Shown: piece by piece, positions 42,937 to 51,833 of the stretch
Layout of the letters: each line of letters opens with the position of its first letter
How positions within the stretch are numbered: the first letter of the stretch is position 1
From: an uncultured Pseudomonas sp.
GTDB lineage: Bacteria; Pseudomonadota; Gammaproteobacteria; Pseudomonadales; Pseudomonadaceae
Assembly (NCBI RefSeq): GCF_943846705.1
Contig: NZ_OX044366.1
Coordinates: 3,286,001-3,350,000 of the forward strand
Reading direction: 5' to 3'
DNA length: 64,000 nt
Program-made: the position numbers and the translations under genes
The notes under the pieces: model-generated
The model's input: the letters and a program-made list of their open reading frames with translations, nothing else
Told to the model about the DNA's origin: nothing
Database searches by the model: none

Positions 42937-44754
42937 ATGGCAAATCAGCTAACCCCTGGGGAACTCATTGTCGCCAAGGGAAAAGTTGCGAAAGTCAAAC
43001 AGGTATTTAGTGACAAAACGATAAGGGTAACAATTGTCGACTCTGGTGAAGTAATACTGGTGTCGGCGCGCGACATTCAGCGAATCCCTAGTGTTACGGC
43101 AATTAATGGTAGTGATCATGGGGAGGGTTTGAATGTCAATGATTACACCGTTGATCAACTTTCATTGGCAGCTGAGCGTTTTGAAATTATCAGAAAGTGG
43201 AAGGTTGAGGGAGGGGTAGTCACTAAGTACTGTTCTTTACTGGGTGTATCAAAGAGTTACTTCTATCGTTTGGCTAAAATTTTTGACGCTGACGTAGGCC
43301 CACTATCTTTAATTGCGCAGACACGGGGTGTCAAGAAAGGCGTTACGAGACTGGATGAGTCGGTTGAGGTCATAATTTTCAAGGCTGCTAAAAAATTCAA
43401 GTCGAAAGGAGCCAGCTACAGCAAAGTGTGGAGCGAGGTGGATGTTGCATGTAAGGAGCAAGGTTTTTCATGCCCTTCCAAAGATACGGTATTGAGGCGT
43501 GTACGCTTAATCCTCTCAGAAAAAACAAGAATGAGAATTAAAGAAGGTCCTGATGCCGCGACGCAAGAATTTTCAGCTCGCCCGGGTAAAAAAAATCTTG
43601 AAAGGCCGCTGCAATGGGTACAGATGGATCACACCCTCGTCGATATAATTCTGTTGGCTGATGATCGCATAAATATTATTGGACGCCCGTGGCTGACAAT
43701 TGTAATTGATGTCTATACCAGGGTTATTCTTGGTTACTATCTTAGCCTTTACGTCCCGTCTACTGTTTCAGTGGCTTGCGCTCTTAGTCATTCTGTCCTT
43801 CCTAAAGTAAACTTTTCGGCAAGTGTTGGCTTGGATCCAGAAGACTACCCCTACTATGGAAAGCCTGAAGTCCTTCATATGGACAATGCCGCAGAGTTCA
43901 CCAGCCCAAAATTTAAAGTAGGGTGTGAATCTTTTGGGATTTCCCCCGAATACCGACCTGTAGGAAGAAAACATTTTGGCGGTCATGTTGAACGGCTGAT
44001 AGGCACGTTCATGACTACTAAGGTGCATTTCTTGCCGGGGACTACAATGTCAAATTCTGTTGCGCGCAGAGGACTTAACAGCGAAAGAAATGCAACCATG
44101 ACCTTCTCTGATTTTTTTCGCTGGTTCTCTCGCGAAGTAGTTGTCTATCACTCAACAGTTCATAGCGCATTAAAGTGTAGCCCGCGACAAGCGTGGACAA
44201 ACTATTTCGCGCCCAACGGAGGGCTTCCTTACCCCCCGGCAGGCTTGAATTCCGAGCAATTAAAGATTTGGTTCATGCCTCAAGAAGACCGAAAAATTAA
44301 TCCTGGTGGCATTAATTTGCATGGCCAAGTTTATTGGGATCCTATATTGGGGTCTCATGTGGGGACTAGAAATGTCATAGTCAAATATGACCCGTACGAT
44401 ATGAATGTTGTATGGGTGAAATTGGATGGCCAATTTTGCCCAATACACCTGTCTGACGTAACCGTTGAGGCTCCTACCTATGAGGAATATCGTGCCGGCA
44501 AGCTCTATCGTCACCCAGTCCGCATCGGAGCCATAGATAGTGATGGCGGGTTAAAAGCCTACAGAGGGAAGCAAAAAATTGAAGAGGAAAGTAAAAAGTT
44601 AACGCAGAAGGAAAGACGCCGAGAGGCCGCTGAAAAAGTCTATACTGAGGCAAATCCAAATCCTAGAAGTAGTAGCTTTAACGCTGACAGGGAACATATC
44701 AAGCCAAATTATTCAGCCTCTCCAAAAAAATTTCGACCTGGGGATGAGTCATGA
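42937..44754 (+). CDS. tniA: DDE transposase, TniA/TnsB type (rve/Mu integrase core)
   Basis: A 605-residue transposase (ATG 42937 after GGAG; GTG 42922 is possible). An N-terminal helix-turn-helix region (ITKYCSLLGVSKSYFYRLAK-like, about residues 90-120) precedes the retroviral integrase core. The catalytic triad is Asp231 (WVQMDHT), Asp316 (LHMDNAAEF) and Glu352 (GGHVERLIG), giving DD(35)E. The C-terminal Mu beta-barrel-like domain and a basic tail follow. It should cut and join element ends together with the ATPase encoded next; the two genes overlap by ATGA. The gene is AT-richer than flanking chromosome, indicating acquisition. Confidence 0.88.
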   Translation: MANQLTPGELIVAKGKVAKVKQVFSDKTIRVTIVDSGEVILVSARDIQRIPSVTAINGSDHGEGLNVNDYTVDQLSLAAERFEIIRKWKVEGGVVTKYCSLLGVSKSYFYRLAKIFDADVGPLSLIAQTRGVKKGVTRLDESVEVIIFKAAKKFKSKGASYSKVWSEVDVACKEQGFSCPSKDTVLRRVRLILSEKTRMRIKEGPDAATQEFSARPGKKNLERPLQWVQMDHTLVDIILLADDRINIIGRPWLTIVIDVYTRVILGYYLSLYVPSTVSVACALSHSVLPKVNFSASVGLDPEDYPYYGKPEVLHMDNAAEFTSPKFKVGCESFGISPEYRPVGRKHFGGHVERLIGTFMTTKVHFLPGTTMSNSVARRGLNSERNATMTFSDFFRWFSREVVVYHSTVHSALKCSPRQAWTNYFAPNGGLPYPPAGLNSEQLKIWFMPQEDRKINPGGINLHGQVYWDPILGSHVGTRNVIVKYDPYDMNVVWVKLDGQFCPIHLSDVTVEAPTYEEYRAGKLYRHPVRIGAIDSDGGLKAYRGKQKIEEESKKLTQKERRREAAEKVYTEANPNPRSSSFNADREHIKPNYSASPKKFRPGDES

Positions 44755-45611
44755 GTGATGAGCACGTCCGGTCGGACATCAGAAAATATTTGTCTTCTAA
44801 TATTGATACGCGAATAGCCTTAATTCATCAAGAAATATGGGTGAACAATAACTCTAGTGCAGCTGTTTTTCGCATGATGAATAATATCGCGGATGTACCA
44901 GATCGTATGAGTGCGCCTGCTTTGCTTGTGGTTGGCCCAGGTGGCTCTGGAAAGACGGCTATAATATCTAAGATTCCAAACCATGTAAAAAGGAGTGCAG
45001 GGTTGATTTTTGTCTCCTTGGCTGCATCCCCAGAAATAGATACCAAAAAAAGCCTTAAAGATGAGATAGCTTTAGCGCTCGGAATACCAGTTGGCTCTGG
45101 CTCAAGTCGCCGAAGTAGCTCTGACCTGCCAAGCGAGATTAGAGAGGTTATTAGGCTGAGGCAAATTTGGGGGCTGGTGATCGACGAGTTTCATGATGCA
45201 CTGCTACGCTCGAAGCAAGAGCAGCGTTTTAACATGTCTATTCTTAAAAAGCTGCTCGGCCCTGAATATGGATTGAAACTATTTTGCTTTGGCACTGCTA
45301 GTGCGCGCAACGCACTTAAATCCAATTATGAATTTAAGAGACGTTTTCACGAAGTTGCTCTTGATGACTGGATAGAGAGTGAGGAGTTCAGGTCATTCCT
45401 CTTGGAGGTAGAGGAGTCCCTACCGCTAAAACAGCCATCACATTTGTACTCTGAGGAGATGGTAGGCACTATTTTATCTATGTCGAATGGGCGCATGGAC
45501 AAAACACTCGAATTGATAAGGGCGGCTGCCTGTTATGCCATAAAAATGGGGGGGGAGAAGGTGGATGTTGATATGCTGCGGCGAGCAAACAAGAATCCTT
45601 GGGGCTATTAG
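44751..45611 (+). CDS. tniB: TniB/TnsC-like AAA+ ATPase of the transposition module
   Basis: A 286-residue P-loop ATPase: Walker A VVGPGGSGKTAII near residue 65, Walker B LVIDEFHDALL near 145, sensor-1 region LFCFGTASARNAL and the lid FKRRFHEVALDDW. Such ATPases bind target DNA, recruit the transposase and enforce target immunity in Tn5053, Tn7 and Mu-like systems. The start overlaps the transposase stop by 4 bp, and the TniQ-like frame begins right at its end. The motif set is intact, so the protein should be active. Confidence 0.87.
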   Translation: MSDEHVRSDIRKYLSSNIDTRIALIHQEIWVNNNSSAAVFRMMNNIADVPDRMSAPALLVVGPGGSGKTAIISKIPNHVKRSAGLIFVSLAASPEIDTKKSLKDEIALALGIPVGSGSSRRSSSDLPSEIREVIRLRQIWGLVIDEFHDALLRSKQEQRFNMSILKKLLGPEYGLKLFCFGTASARNALKSNYEFKRRFHEVALDDWIESEEFRSFLLEVEESLPLKQPSHLYSEEMVGTILSMSNGRMDKTLELIRAAACYAIKMGGEKVDVDMLRRANKNPWGY

Positions 45612-45613
45612 TA

Positions 45614-46657
45614 GTGAGTTTCTCTGGCTTGCCAACACCAAGTTCTGAAGAAACACTTTCATCTTGGTTGTTTCGATGCAGCATTAATCCAAACGCCGCT
45701 GGCTTCCCTCGATTATCATCAACAGAACGCCCAGCGTATTGGTGGGAGGGTGTGGAGATCAAATATTCGGACCCAGACTCAGAATTCTTATCCGCCAGCC
45801 AGCGATTAAGTTGTGTAGCCGGGGACATTACCCCTGAACTATTACGAAATTTTTTTTGCCTTCGAGGCGATAAATTAGTCGAATGGAGGTATCGCCGTTT
45901 TTTTTGCCCTGATTGCTTACGCGATGATGTGGCGAATGGTCGTTTGCCTATATGGCGGAAGGACTGGTGTTACATTTATTCTTGTGTCTGCGCTGCCCAT
46001 GATCGAGAGTTGGTGAGACTAGTTGATACACCGCGTTACTCAAGGGCATGGGATGCGTTTGTCCAAAGCTGCAATTCGATATCAAACAATGCCTCCATAG
46101 AGGAAACTCTATTCTTTCGTTTTTGCTCAAGTACCTTCACAAAGATTGAGCATGCTCTGATCAGTAGAGACAATCAACAACCTACATTGCACGATTTATT
46201 TTATAGGCTATTCAATATTTTCCTTCAATGTCCCTTTCGTGGTAGTAGAGGCGGAATCGCTAGAATCCACTTGCAAACGAGGAAAGATGCACGAGCACCC
46301 GACGCAAGCTCTTTTGAGCAGAGTATATTATTGGGGGCGTCCACGGCCGATCCATCAAGTAGATTTGGTAGTTTGGTCTTAACCGCATCACTACTGGAGA
46401 TTATCCCCTACTCAAGGTTTTTGATATTTACTAAACTGTGTGAGAAAAGAAGGGGCGGGATGCTGATCCCAAGAGACCTGCATAAGGCAGCGATTTTTCC
46501 ATATATCAACAGGGCAGGCTATGAAACCTTGTACCGTTTTTTAGGGGGTTTCCCTAGGAAAGATTTTCCGTTGCTAGATCGCCATCTTCAACTTCAAGAA
46601 CATTCGTATGTTCAAGATGGTGTCCTTGGCAAGCGTCTATTCGGATACTCACAATGA
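45614..46657 (+). CDS. tniQ: TniQ-like zinc-binding target-selection protein
   Basis: A 347-residue protein from GTG 45614 (TTG 45599 is an in-frame alternative overlapping tniB). The start PTPSSEETLSSWLFRCS matches the TniQ N-terminal helix. RFFCPDCLRDDVANGRLPIW, then WCYIYSCVCAAHDREL, is the TniQ zinc ribbon (CPxC ... C ... H). The C-terminal 180 residues are unlike familiar TniQ/TnsD proteins to my eye and may recognise a specific target. In Tn7-type systems this protein chooses the insertion site. It ends the module; no cargo gene with its own clear link follows. Confidence 0.82.
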   Translation: MSFSGLPTPSSEETLSSWLFRCSINPNAAGFPRLSSTERPAYWWEGVEIKYSDPDSEFLSASQRLSCVAGDITPELLRNFFCLRGDKLVEWRYRRFFCPDCLRDDVANGRLPIWRKDWCYIYSCVCAAHDRELVRLVDTPRYSRAWDAFVQSCNSISNNASIEETLFFRFCSSTFTKIEHALISRDNQQPTLHDLFYRLFNIFLQCPFRGSRGGIARIHLQTRKDARAPDASSFEQSILLGASTADPSSRFGSLVLTASLLEIIPYSRFLIFTKLCEKRRGGMLIPRDLHKAAIFPYINRAGYETLYRFLGGFPRKDFPLLDRHLQLQEHSYVQDGVLGKRLFGYSQ

Positions 46658-47037
46658 GCTATTAAATGCGCATGCCTATCGTTGCCGGCTGGCTGCAAGG
46701 AGAAAAACTCCACATGCTAGATGCACGCAGGGCTTTTAACATTTAATTTCCTGCTAGTTAATGTAAGGATTATGCCGAGATTAAGGAAAATCAGGACATA
46801 AGACCTGTATATTATTGATATAAAGCAGTTTATATATTTGCGCCTTGCCCCTCCTGCGTCATACCTGCGAGCGTCTATGCTGATCTTTTTGCATGCTTGG
46901 GTGCTAAGCGATGGCTGCTTTGGAGAGAACGGCATACCCACGACTCCGCAGCTATTCGTTTCCTCAGAAGAGCTTGGCTGGATTTCCAGAACAGCGCAAT
47001 CCTGCTCTTTCGCTTGGGCTGACGGTTCAGTTCAAGG
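46658..47037. other. Right flank of the transposition module, non-coding
   Basis: About 380 bp with no reading frame that I can support. AT-rich sequence (up to about 46830) gives way to GC-richer sequence, so the right boundary of the inserted module should be within 46660-47037. A small GGAG-A5-CTCC hairpin lies at about 46700. Frames on either strand are short and carry no recognised domain. No terminal repeat matching the left side was found by eye. Confidence 0.45.
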
Positions 47038-47232
47038 TATTTCAATGACACCGGCGAGAGCGAGGCGACGACCTTGTTTGATGCAGCCTTCAATTACCAG
47101 ATTGCCAAGGACACGGATCTGGCGGTCAATGTCAGTAATCTTTTGGATGAGCAGCATGTCGTGGGCTCCGGAACTGCGGATTACTACAATCCGGGCCGAG
47201 AACTCACCGCCAAGCTGAGCTACAGCTGGTGA
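47038..47232 (+). pseudogene. TonB-dependent siderophore receptor, C-terminal remnant
   Basis: The reading YFNDTGESEATTLFDAAFNY, then DLAVNVSNLLDEQHVVGSG, YYNPGRELTAKLSYSW and a stop, is the last three strands of a TonB-dependent outer-membrane receptor barrel, with the final aromatic residue expected for BAM recognition. An in-frame stop lies just upstream at 47020 and everything N-terminal (about 600 residues) is missing. Loss of the 5' portion coincides with the insertion of the transposition module. Confidence 0.8.
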
Positions 47233-47243
47233 GCCTGTCAGTA

Positions 47244-47500
47244 ATGGCTCCTGTTGTGGTGGTATCTCGTGTTCTGGCCGCGATCTTCGGCTGCTATGCA
47301 TTCGTCTAGGGCGTGGCGGCGCTGAATGGGGTTGGGGTCGATTACCATGCCGCCGAGCAGGCGATGATGATGCTGGCCTTCGTCCTGTATCTCGCGCTGT
47401 TTCCGCAGCCAGTCTGTGGCGGGTCTCGATGGTACTGGCGCTCGGCAGCGTCTTGATGCTGGCTGTTGCCTGGCAGCTGCAGCGCATGATCATCGGATAG
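47244..47500 (+). pseudogene. DUF3649-type iron-uptake membrane protein, degraded
   Basis: From ATG 47244 the reading APVVVVSRVLAAIFGCYAFV runs into an amber codon, continues GVAALNGVGVDYHAAEQAMM and MLAFVLYLALF, then needs a frameshift near 47400 to reach VSMVLALGSVLMLAVAWQLQ before the stop. Small membrane proteins like this (about 90 residues) sit between a TonB receptor and a PepSY protein in iron-uptake operons. One stop and one shift make it inactive. Confidence 0.65.
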
Positions 47501-47510
47501 GAGCAGAGCC

Positions 47511-48973
47511 ATGCTGAACAACTTTCGCCAATCCATGGCCTGGGTACACACCTGGTTCGGTTTGGTGCTGGGCTTCGTGCTGATGGTCGTCTTCTTTTTC
47601 GGTGCACTGTCGGTGTTCGACCGCGAGATCGATCGTTGGGCGATCCCCGATACGCGCTTCGAGCCGCAGCCTATGCCGTCCTACAACAACCTGCTGAAAC
47701 AGGTATTTGCCGATCTCAAACCGCATCCGGTGGATATGGCGGCAACCAAAGGGCGGGTAATCGGCGACCTGCCGGCGCCGGAAACCATGCCCATGGTCTC
47801 GCTCTATGCCTACACCACCCACCGAGATCCCGTGCTGAGCATTGGTGGCGAGTTTGGTATCCCCAACCAGCCAAAGGACCCAGCGGATGATCAATCGTAA
47901 GATCTTCAAGGAGTTTTTCACCTTCCGTCCGCGCAAGCGGACCCAGCGCAGCGCGCTGGACCTGCATAACATGACTGGCGTGGTGGCGTTGCCGTTCCAC
48001 TTCTTTTTTGCCTTCACCGGTTGGTGATCTTCGCGTCGATGTACTACTTCCCGGTCTCCGGGACCTTGCTCAAACCGCTGCATAATCGGCATGAGGTGAT
48101 CGAGGCGGCGCATACCGGCTTGCCCCATGATGAGGCCGGTGTGCCCGCGAAGATGGCCTCCGCCAATGCCATGGTGGCCGAGGCCAAGCGCATCTGGGCT
48201 ACGCGCGATATGCCGGGAGAGGTCGGGCTGCTGACTATCGAGCATCTAAATGACGCCAACGGCTACGTCAGCATCTACCGCGCCGGCAGTGATCGTGTGG
48301 CGCTGGTCGGGGAGGGCATTCACTTCAAGGCCAGTACCGGCGAGCTACTGCGCAACGACCCGCCGAGTGACCCGGTTGGTTCCGTCAATCAATTTCTCAC
48401 CGGCTTGCACCTGCAGCACTTCGAACACTGGGCGCTGCGCTGGCTGTACGTGGCGGGCGGTCTGCTCGGCTGTGTGTGCATCGCCAGCGGTTTTGTGTTC
48501 TTCGTCGAGATACGCAAGCAGGAGCACGCCCGACTCGGGCTGCAGGGCTGTCGGTTGGTTGACGCCATGGCAGTCACCACGGTTACCGGCATGCTGCTGG
48601 CAGCGGTCGCCATGCTGGCGGCCAACCGGCTGCTGCCTGAGCCCATGCCTGGCCGTGGCGAATGGGAAAAGTGGGTGTTCTGGGGTGCCTGGCTGCTGAG
48701 TTTGCTGCATGCGCTGTTGCGTAGTGCACCAGTGGCCCAGGCGCGGCACAATCCGGCCTGGCGCTGCTCTGCGTCGCTGCGGTGCTGCTCAACTGGATCA
48801 CCACGGGGGACCACCTGGTCAAAAGGATGCTGCTTGAACCCTACTGGGCCGTGGCCGGCGTCGATCTGAGCCTGTTGGCCTGCGCGCTGATAGCGCTACT
48901 CACCGCGCGTCGTCTGGCAAGGCCGGTTGAGGTCGCGGACCGGACTCGCATCGGTGGGGTGGCCTATGAGTAA
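47511..48973 (+). pseudogene. PepSY-associated TM protein (siderophore-iron reductase type), frameshifted
   Basis: The gene starts well (GGAG, then MLNNFRQSMAWVHTWFGLVL, a PepSY-TM first helix) but is broken into at least four frames. 47511-47900 ends early; LDLHNMTGVVALPFHFFFAF follows in another frame; 48021-48770 continues with YFPVSGTLLKPLHNRH and the PepSY region; and 48782-48973 carries the last helix, ending 8 bp inside the DUF3325 gene. The order TonB receptor - DUF3649 - PepSY - DUF3325 is a known iron-uptake arrangement. Sequencing errors could mimic the shifts, but three in one gene beside other decayed genes favours real decay. Confidence 0.75.
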
Positions 48974-49283
48974 TGCAGGTCTGTGGTTGCTGGGTGCCGC
49001 CGCCAGCATGGGCTTGGCGACCAGTTGGTTGGCGTTGTCCCTGCCGGCGCACTGGCGCCAGGTGTTCAGCGCCGACGAGGTTGCGCCGGACTATCTACGC
49101 AGCCTGGGCTGGCTGGCGCTGATGGTATCGGCTGTGTGCTGCTTCAAGGCTGACCATCCGTCGATGGCGGTGCTGGTCTGGCTCACCCTGTTGCCGGTCG
49201 CCGCCGTAGCAACGGCCATAACGCTGAGCTACCGGCTGGGGCTGCTGCGCCTGTTTTGCCCGTTATTTCTGCGCACTCGATAA
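48966..49283 (+). CDS. DUF3325-type small membrane protein, orphaned
   Basis: A 105-residue protein with three predicted helices (LWLLGAAASMGLATSWLALS, YLRSLGWLALMVSAVCCF, VLVWLTLLPVAAVATAITLS). It resembles the DUF3325 protein that ends PepSY iron-uptake operons. The frame is intact, but all upstream partners are broken, so it is probably non-functional or unexpressed. The start overlaps the PepSY remnant by 8 bp, the ancestral coupling. Confidence 0.65.
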   Translation: MSNAGLWLLGAAASMGLATSWLALSLPAHWRQVFSADEVAPDYLRSLGWLALMVSAVCCFKADHPSMAVLVWLTLLPVAAVATAITLSYRLGLLRLFCPLFLRTR

Positions 49284-50180
49284 GAGTGCGCGGCTTCTGT
49301 ATCTGCAACATTGTGGTTGATCCGATCGTACTGCTCACCTCAAACCGGGCGAGCTTGTTCACACTGGATACGCCGACCATCCCATGTCACCTCGTTGTGG
49401 GATGCTTGCAGGATCGAGCGACGCGAACTCTTACCAACGTATTTGCGCTCTAGCGTCGGCAACAGTTGGCTGACCTCGGTTCGTTTCCGGCTAACACCCG
49501 CCCCCAACGTTTAAAGGCGCTAGACGCGATGCAGGTCGAGCCGAACGACATTCTGGCAGGAACTGTGTTGAAGTCGCAATCCGGGTTGTACCGTCCGCTT
49601 CTGGCCGTTTGCGGAAGCTAGAGGTATTTAGCCCGACAGTAGGATCACTGTTACGGTGAAAAGTGTTCGTAGGCGTCAGAGCGTCCCTTGGGCAGATCTG
49701 CCTGCTGGAGCACCCGCCGCAATCGGGAAAGAATGTTCCGTTCAATACCCTGTTCCCTGCGGCAAAATGGCCGACATCACACCTTACCATTCAGAACGGC
49801 GGTACCGAACACTTCCCATATCAAGAGCAGATGGTCGGCGTGTCGCTATCTCAGGCGCCCTCGAAGGGTTAGACATCGCATGTGCACAGGCCCTCCGGAA
49901 CAGCATGGAACGCCTGCCGAAGGTCCCTTGGGGAGTAGCCTTGCCGGATCAGTGGAGGCGTGACTCTTCAAGGCTTGCGTCACGCTAAGCACGTGTCATC
50001 GATGTTTGTTGCGATGGGCGAGGTCTATCACTCGAATTCATGCAGTGGCTATTCGCGACTGAATTCATGCTCGCTGTTGATTGCGAGCAAGAAAGCCCGC
50101 GCGCCGGGCAGCAGAGCAACTGGCGACGTTGCGATCAAATGCTTTTTGGGATCGGTTGCCGATTCGATTCCATGTCGAAC
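49284..50180. other. Long region without supportable genes
   Basis: About 900 bp. Reading frames on both strands are short, mutually overlapping and composition-poor (many Ser, Arg, Pro), with no family signature. One frame at about 49660-49870 has an ordinary composition but no start or ribosome site. The region looks like decayed sequence between the iron-uptake remnant and the next unit. Confidence 0.5.
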
Positions 50181-50471
50181 CTACTCAAGTCTCAGGCAAC
50201 CCTTCAAGCTCGTGATTTCTCGATGGATTTTTTTCAGTAAGTCTTCGGGTTTTAGTTCGGGTGTTTGCCTTTGATAAGCCAGGAACAGAAGCGTTAGGGG
50301 ATGAATGCCAATGATCTCAGCAATCTGCTCAACCTTTTCAATCGATGGTTTCCATTTGCCGCGCTCGATCGCACTGATATAGCTCTGACTAGGCCCAAGC
50401 CCTTCCTGAGGCATATCCTTCGAAATACGTAGATTCCTGATCACCAAACCAAGCGCTTCATTCAGTTCCAT
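50181..50471 (-). CDS. XRE-family HTH regulator, small
   Basis: A 96-residue protein. IRNLRISKDMPQEGLGPSQS, then YISAIERGKWKPSIEKVEQI, is an XRE/Cro-type HTH; IIGIHPLTLLFLAYQRQ continues the fold. The last 25 residues are basic. It is divergent from the unknown gene at 50554 across an 82-bp gap and probably represses that promoter and its own. Orphan XRE regulators of this size are common in island cargo. Confidence 0.82.
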   Translation of the reverse strand: MELNEALGLVIRNLRISKDMPQEGLGPSQSYISAIERGKWKPSIEKVEQIAEIIGIHPLTLLFLAYQRQTPELKPEDLLKKIHREITSLKGCLRLE

Positions 50472-50553
50472 TTGCTGTCTCGCAAAAGGAACGATGAAGC
50501 CTTTTTAGTGCTTCTGGAGCTATGCTATATACAGCTTAAAAGAGGGTGTGCTG

Positions 50554-50991
50554 ATGTTTATTACGTACAAGCGCGCTGAAATCATGTATCCAGCGCTGTT
50601 TGGAGACGACTCCCAGATGTGGCGATTCGTCGAGCTCGATGATCATCGCCCTTGGTTTTACGTGATGATTAACCGCCGCCAGAAGGCAGCCGCATGGAGG
50701 ACGATGCTCTTGATTCCAACGGAGGATGAGTTCGAGCAGATGCTAGTGAAACGCGCTGAAGGAACACTGATTGAGGCAGTTCAGGTGGTGTTGCCATCGC
50801 GGCTGAATGGATCCGGTAATTGGACGATGGAGATGCTCATAGAGCTCGTTAGGGTCTATGATCAGGACGAGCGAGTCATGGGTTACGACTTTAAGACGGC
50901 CTCGGGCCATACCTACTCTCAAAGAGACTGCCGCCACACCTTGGCTGCAGCAAAGCAACAAATTTACTGCTCTTCGATGCGTCTTGTTTGA
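50554..50991 (+). CDS. Unknown island protein
   Basis: A 145-residue soluble protein, from MFITYKRAEIMYPALFGDDS to YCSSMRLV, with a balanced amino-acid composition, no signal peptide and no membrane segment. I do not recognise a domain. RVYDQDERVMGYDFKTASGH and AAAKQQIYCSS are the most distinctive parts. ATG 50554 follows an AGAGGG site; GTG 50548 is a possible alternative. It shares its promoter region with the divergent XRE gene and is the best-supported unknown gene of the island. Confidence 0.6.
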   Translation: MFITYKRAEIMYPALFGDDSQMWRFVELDDHRPWFYVMINRRQKAAAWRTMLLIPTEDEFEQMLVKRAEGTLIEAVQVVLPSRLNGSGNWTMEMLIELVRVYDQDERVMGYDFKTASGHTYSQRDCRHTLAAAKQQIYCSSMRLV

Positions 50992-51392
50992 AGGAGGGGT
51001 CGCTGACTGGAGCAAGCCTTGAAGGAGTGCTAAAGACGCCCACGTCAGCGCCATGGCATCAGTGGCGCGCATCGCGCACATGCAATTTGCTAGTTCGTCC
51101 AGAACGGATAGCTTGGATCGTCTGTCGCCGATCAGCACTGCCCCAAGTGCGGTCTTATCTGCGCCGCAAATGCTGCACAAAATGGCGTCCGCCATTAACT
51201 CGATCTGCCGACCGTACAACAGGCCATGCCGAAAGGTACGCATGGCGAGATAGGGCGGGATCCGGGCTCATTGTGGTCCGCCTGTGCCAGGCGTTGGCGA
51301 CGCCTGACCGTACAGGCGGTTACCGGAGTGATGCTGGCGGGTCGCAGGCTCGCTGCAGCAAGCTGATTCACTGGACCCAAAGGAGCCTCTCA
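50992..51392. other. Gap with no assigned gene
   Basis: About 400 bp. A minus-strand frame from 51195 (LMADAILCSICGADKTALGA) contains a CxxC pair and a natural composition, but its end runs 250 bp antisense through the 50554 gene. It could be the fragment of a small zinc-ribbon gene. No RNA gene or terminator was recognised. Confidence 0.35.
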
Positions 51393-51685
51393 ATGAAAAT
51401 CACAGCGGCGGAACAGTTCGAATGCGTCAGTGACGTCCTTTGTGATGTTTGCGGCGATAGTACGCGTGTTGAAGGATATGGGTTGCAATTTGGGACCCTT
51501 CAGGGCAGTTGGGGATTCGGCTCGGTTCATGATGGTGAGCGTTATGAGGTCCATCTCTGCGAACCCTTTTTTTCAGAACAATGGCCGACCTGAAGAGCGC
51601 GCGGATGGTGAATACCATGTTCATCGACGTCGACGAAGACTTAGGCAATTTCGGACGGGTCGCTCGCGATGATTTTTTTCAATGA
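51393..51685 (+). pseudogene. Small cysteine-pair protein split by a T-run frameshift
   Basis: After a good AAGGAG site, MKITAAEQFECVSDVLCDVC, GDSTRVEGYGLQFGTLQGSW and YEVHLCEPFF read well to a stop at 51593. Moving one frame at the T-run (about 51566-51573) continues as TMADLKSARMVNTMFIDVDE and ending NFGRVARDDFFQ at 51685. The combined product of about 96 residues has a CxxC and a later Cys, a rubredoxin-like spacing. Either a one-base loss broke it or the run is a sequencing error. Confidence 0.55.
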
Positions 51686-51833
51686 CGGAGGCAGCTTGGC
51701 TTGATAGGTAACTCCAGCTGGACCAACATTTGCCGAGTCTCGGGTATGCAGGTGATGGCGGGGTGAAAAGCTTGGATTTAGCTGTTTATCGGCCCATTCC
51801 CGCTGTTCGCTATTCCTATTAACGCGGGTGCAT

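Noticed and set aside
46717..47093. Several overlapping frames right of tniQ resembling a transposase
   Set aside because: No family motif, no ribosome site, and all are Ser/Arg/Lys-rich as in spurious frames.
49775..49781. CATCACA as a partner of TGTGATG at the recombinase stop, as transposon terminal repeats
   Set aside because: Only seven bases agree and the rest diverges, and it would place the right end inside sequence beyond the iron-uptake remnant.
49284..50180. Possible gene-cassette or attC-like sequence
   Set aside because: No paired RYYYAAC/GTTRRRY core sites were found and no integron integrase is present; the three recombinases lack the IntI-specific insert as far as I can see.
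50743..51243. Minus-strand 166-residue frame with a CSICG motif
   Set aside because: Half of it runs antisense through the better-supported 50554 gene, and its C-terminal part is low in natural composition. Kept only as a possible fragment.
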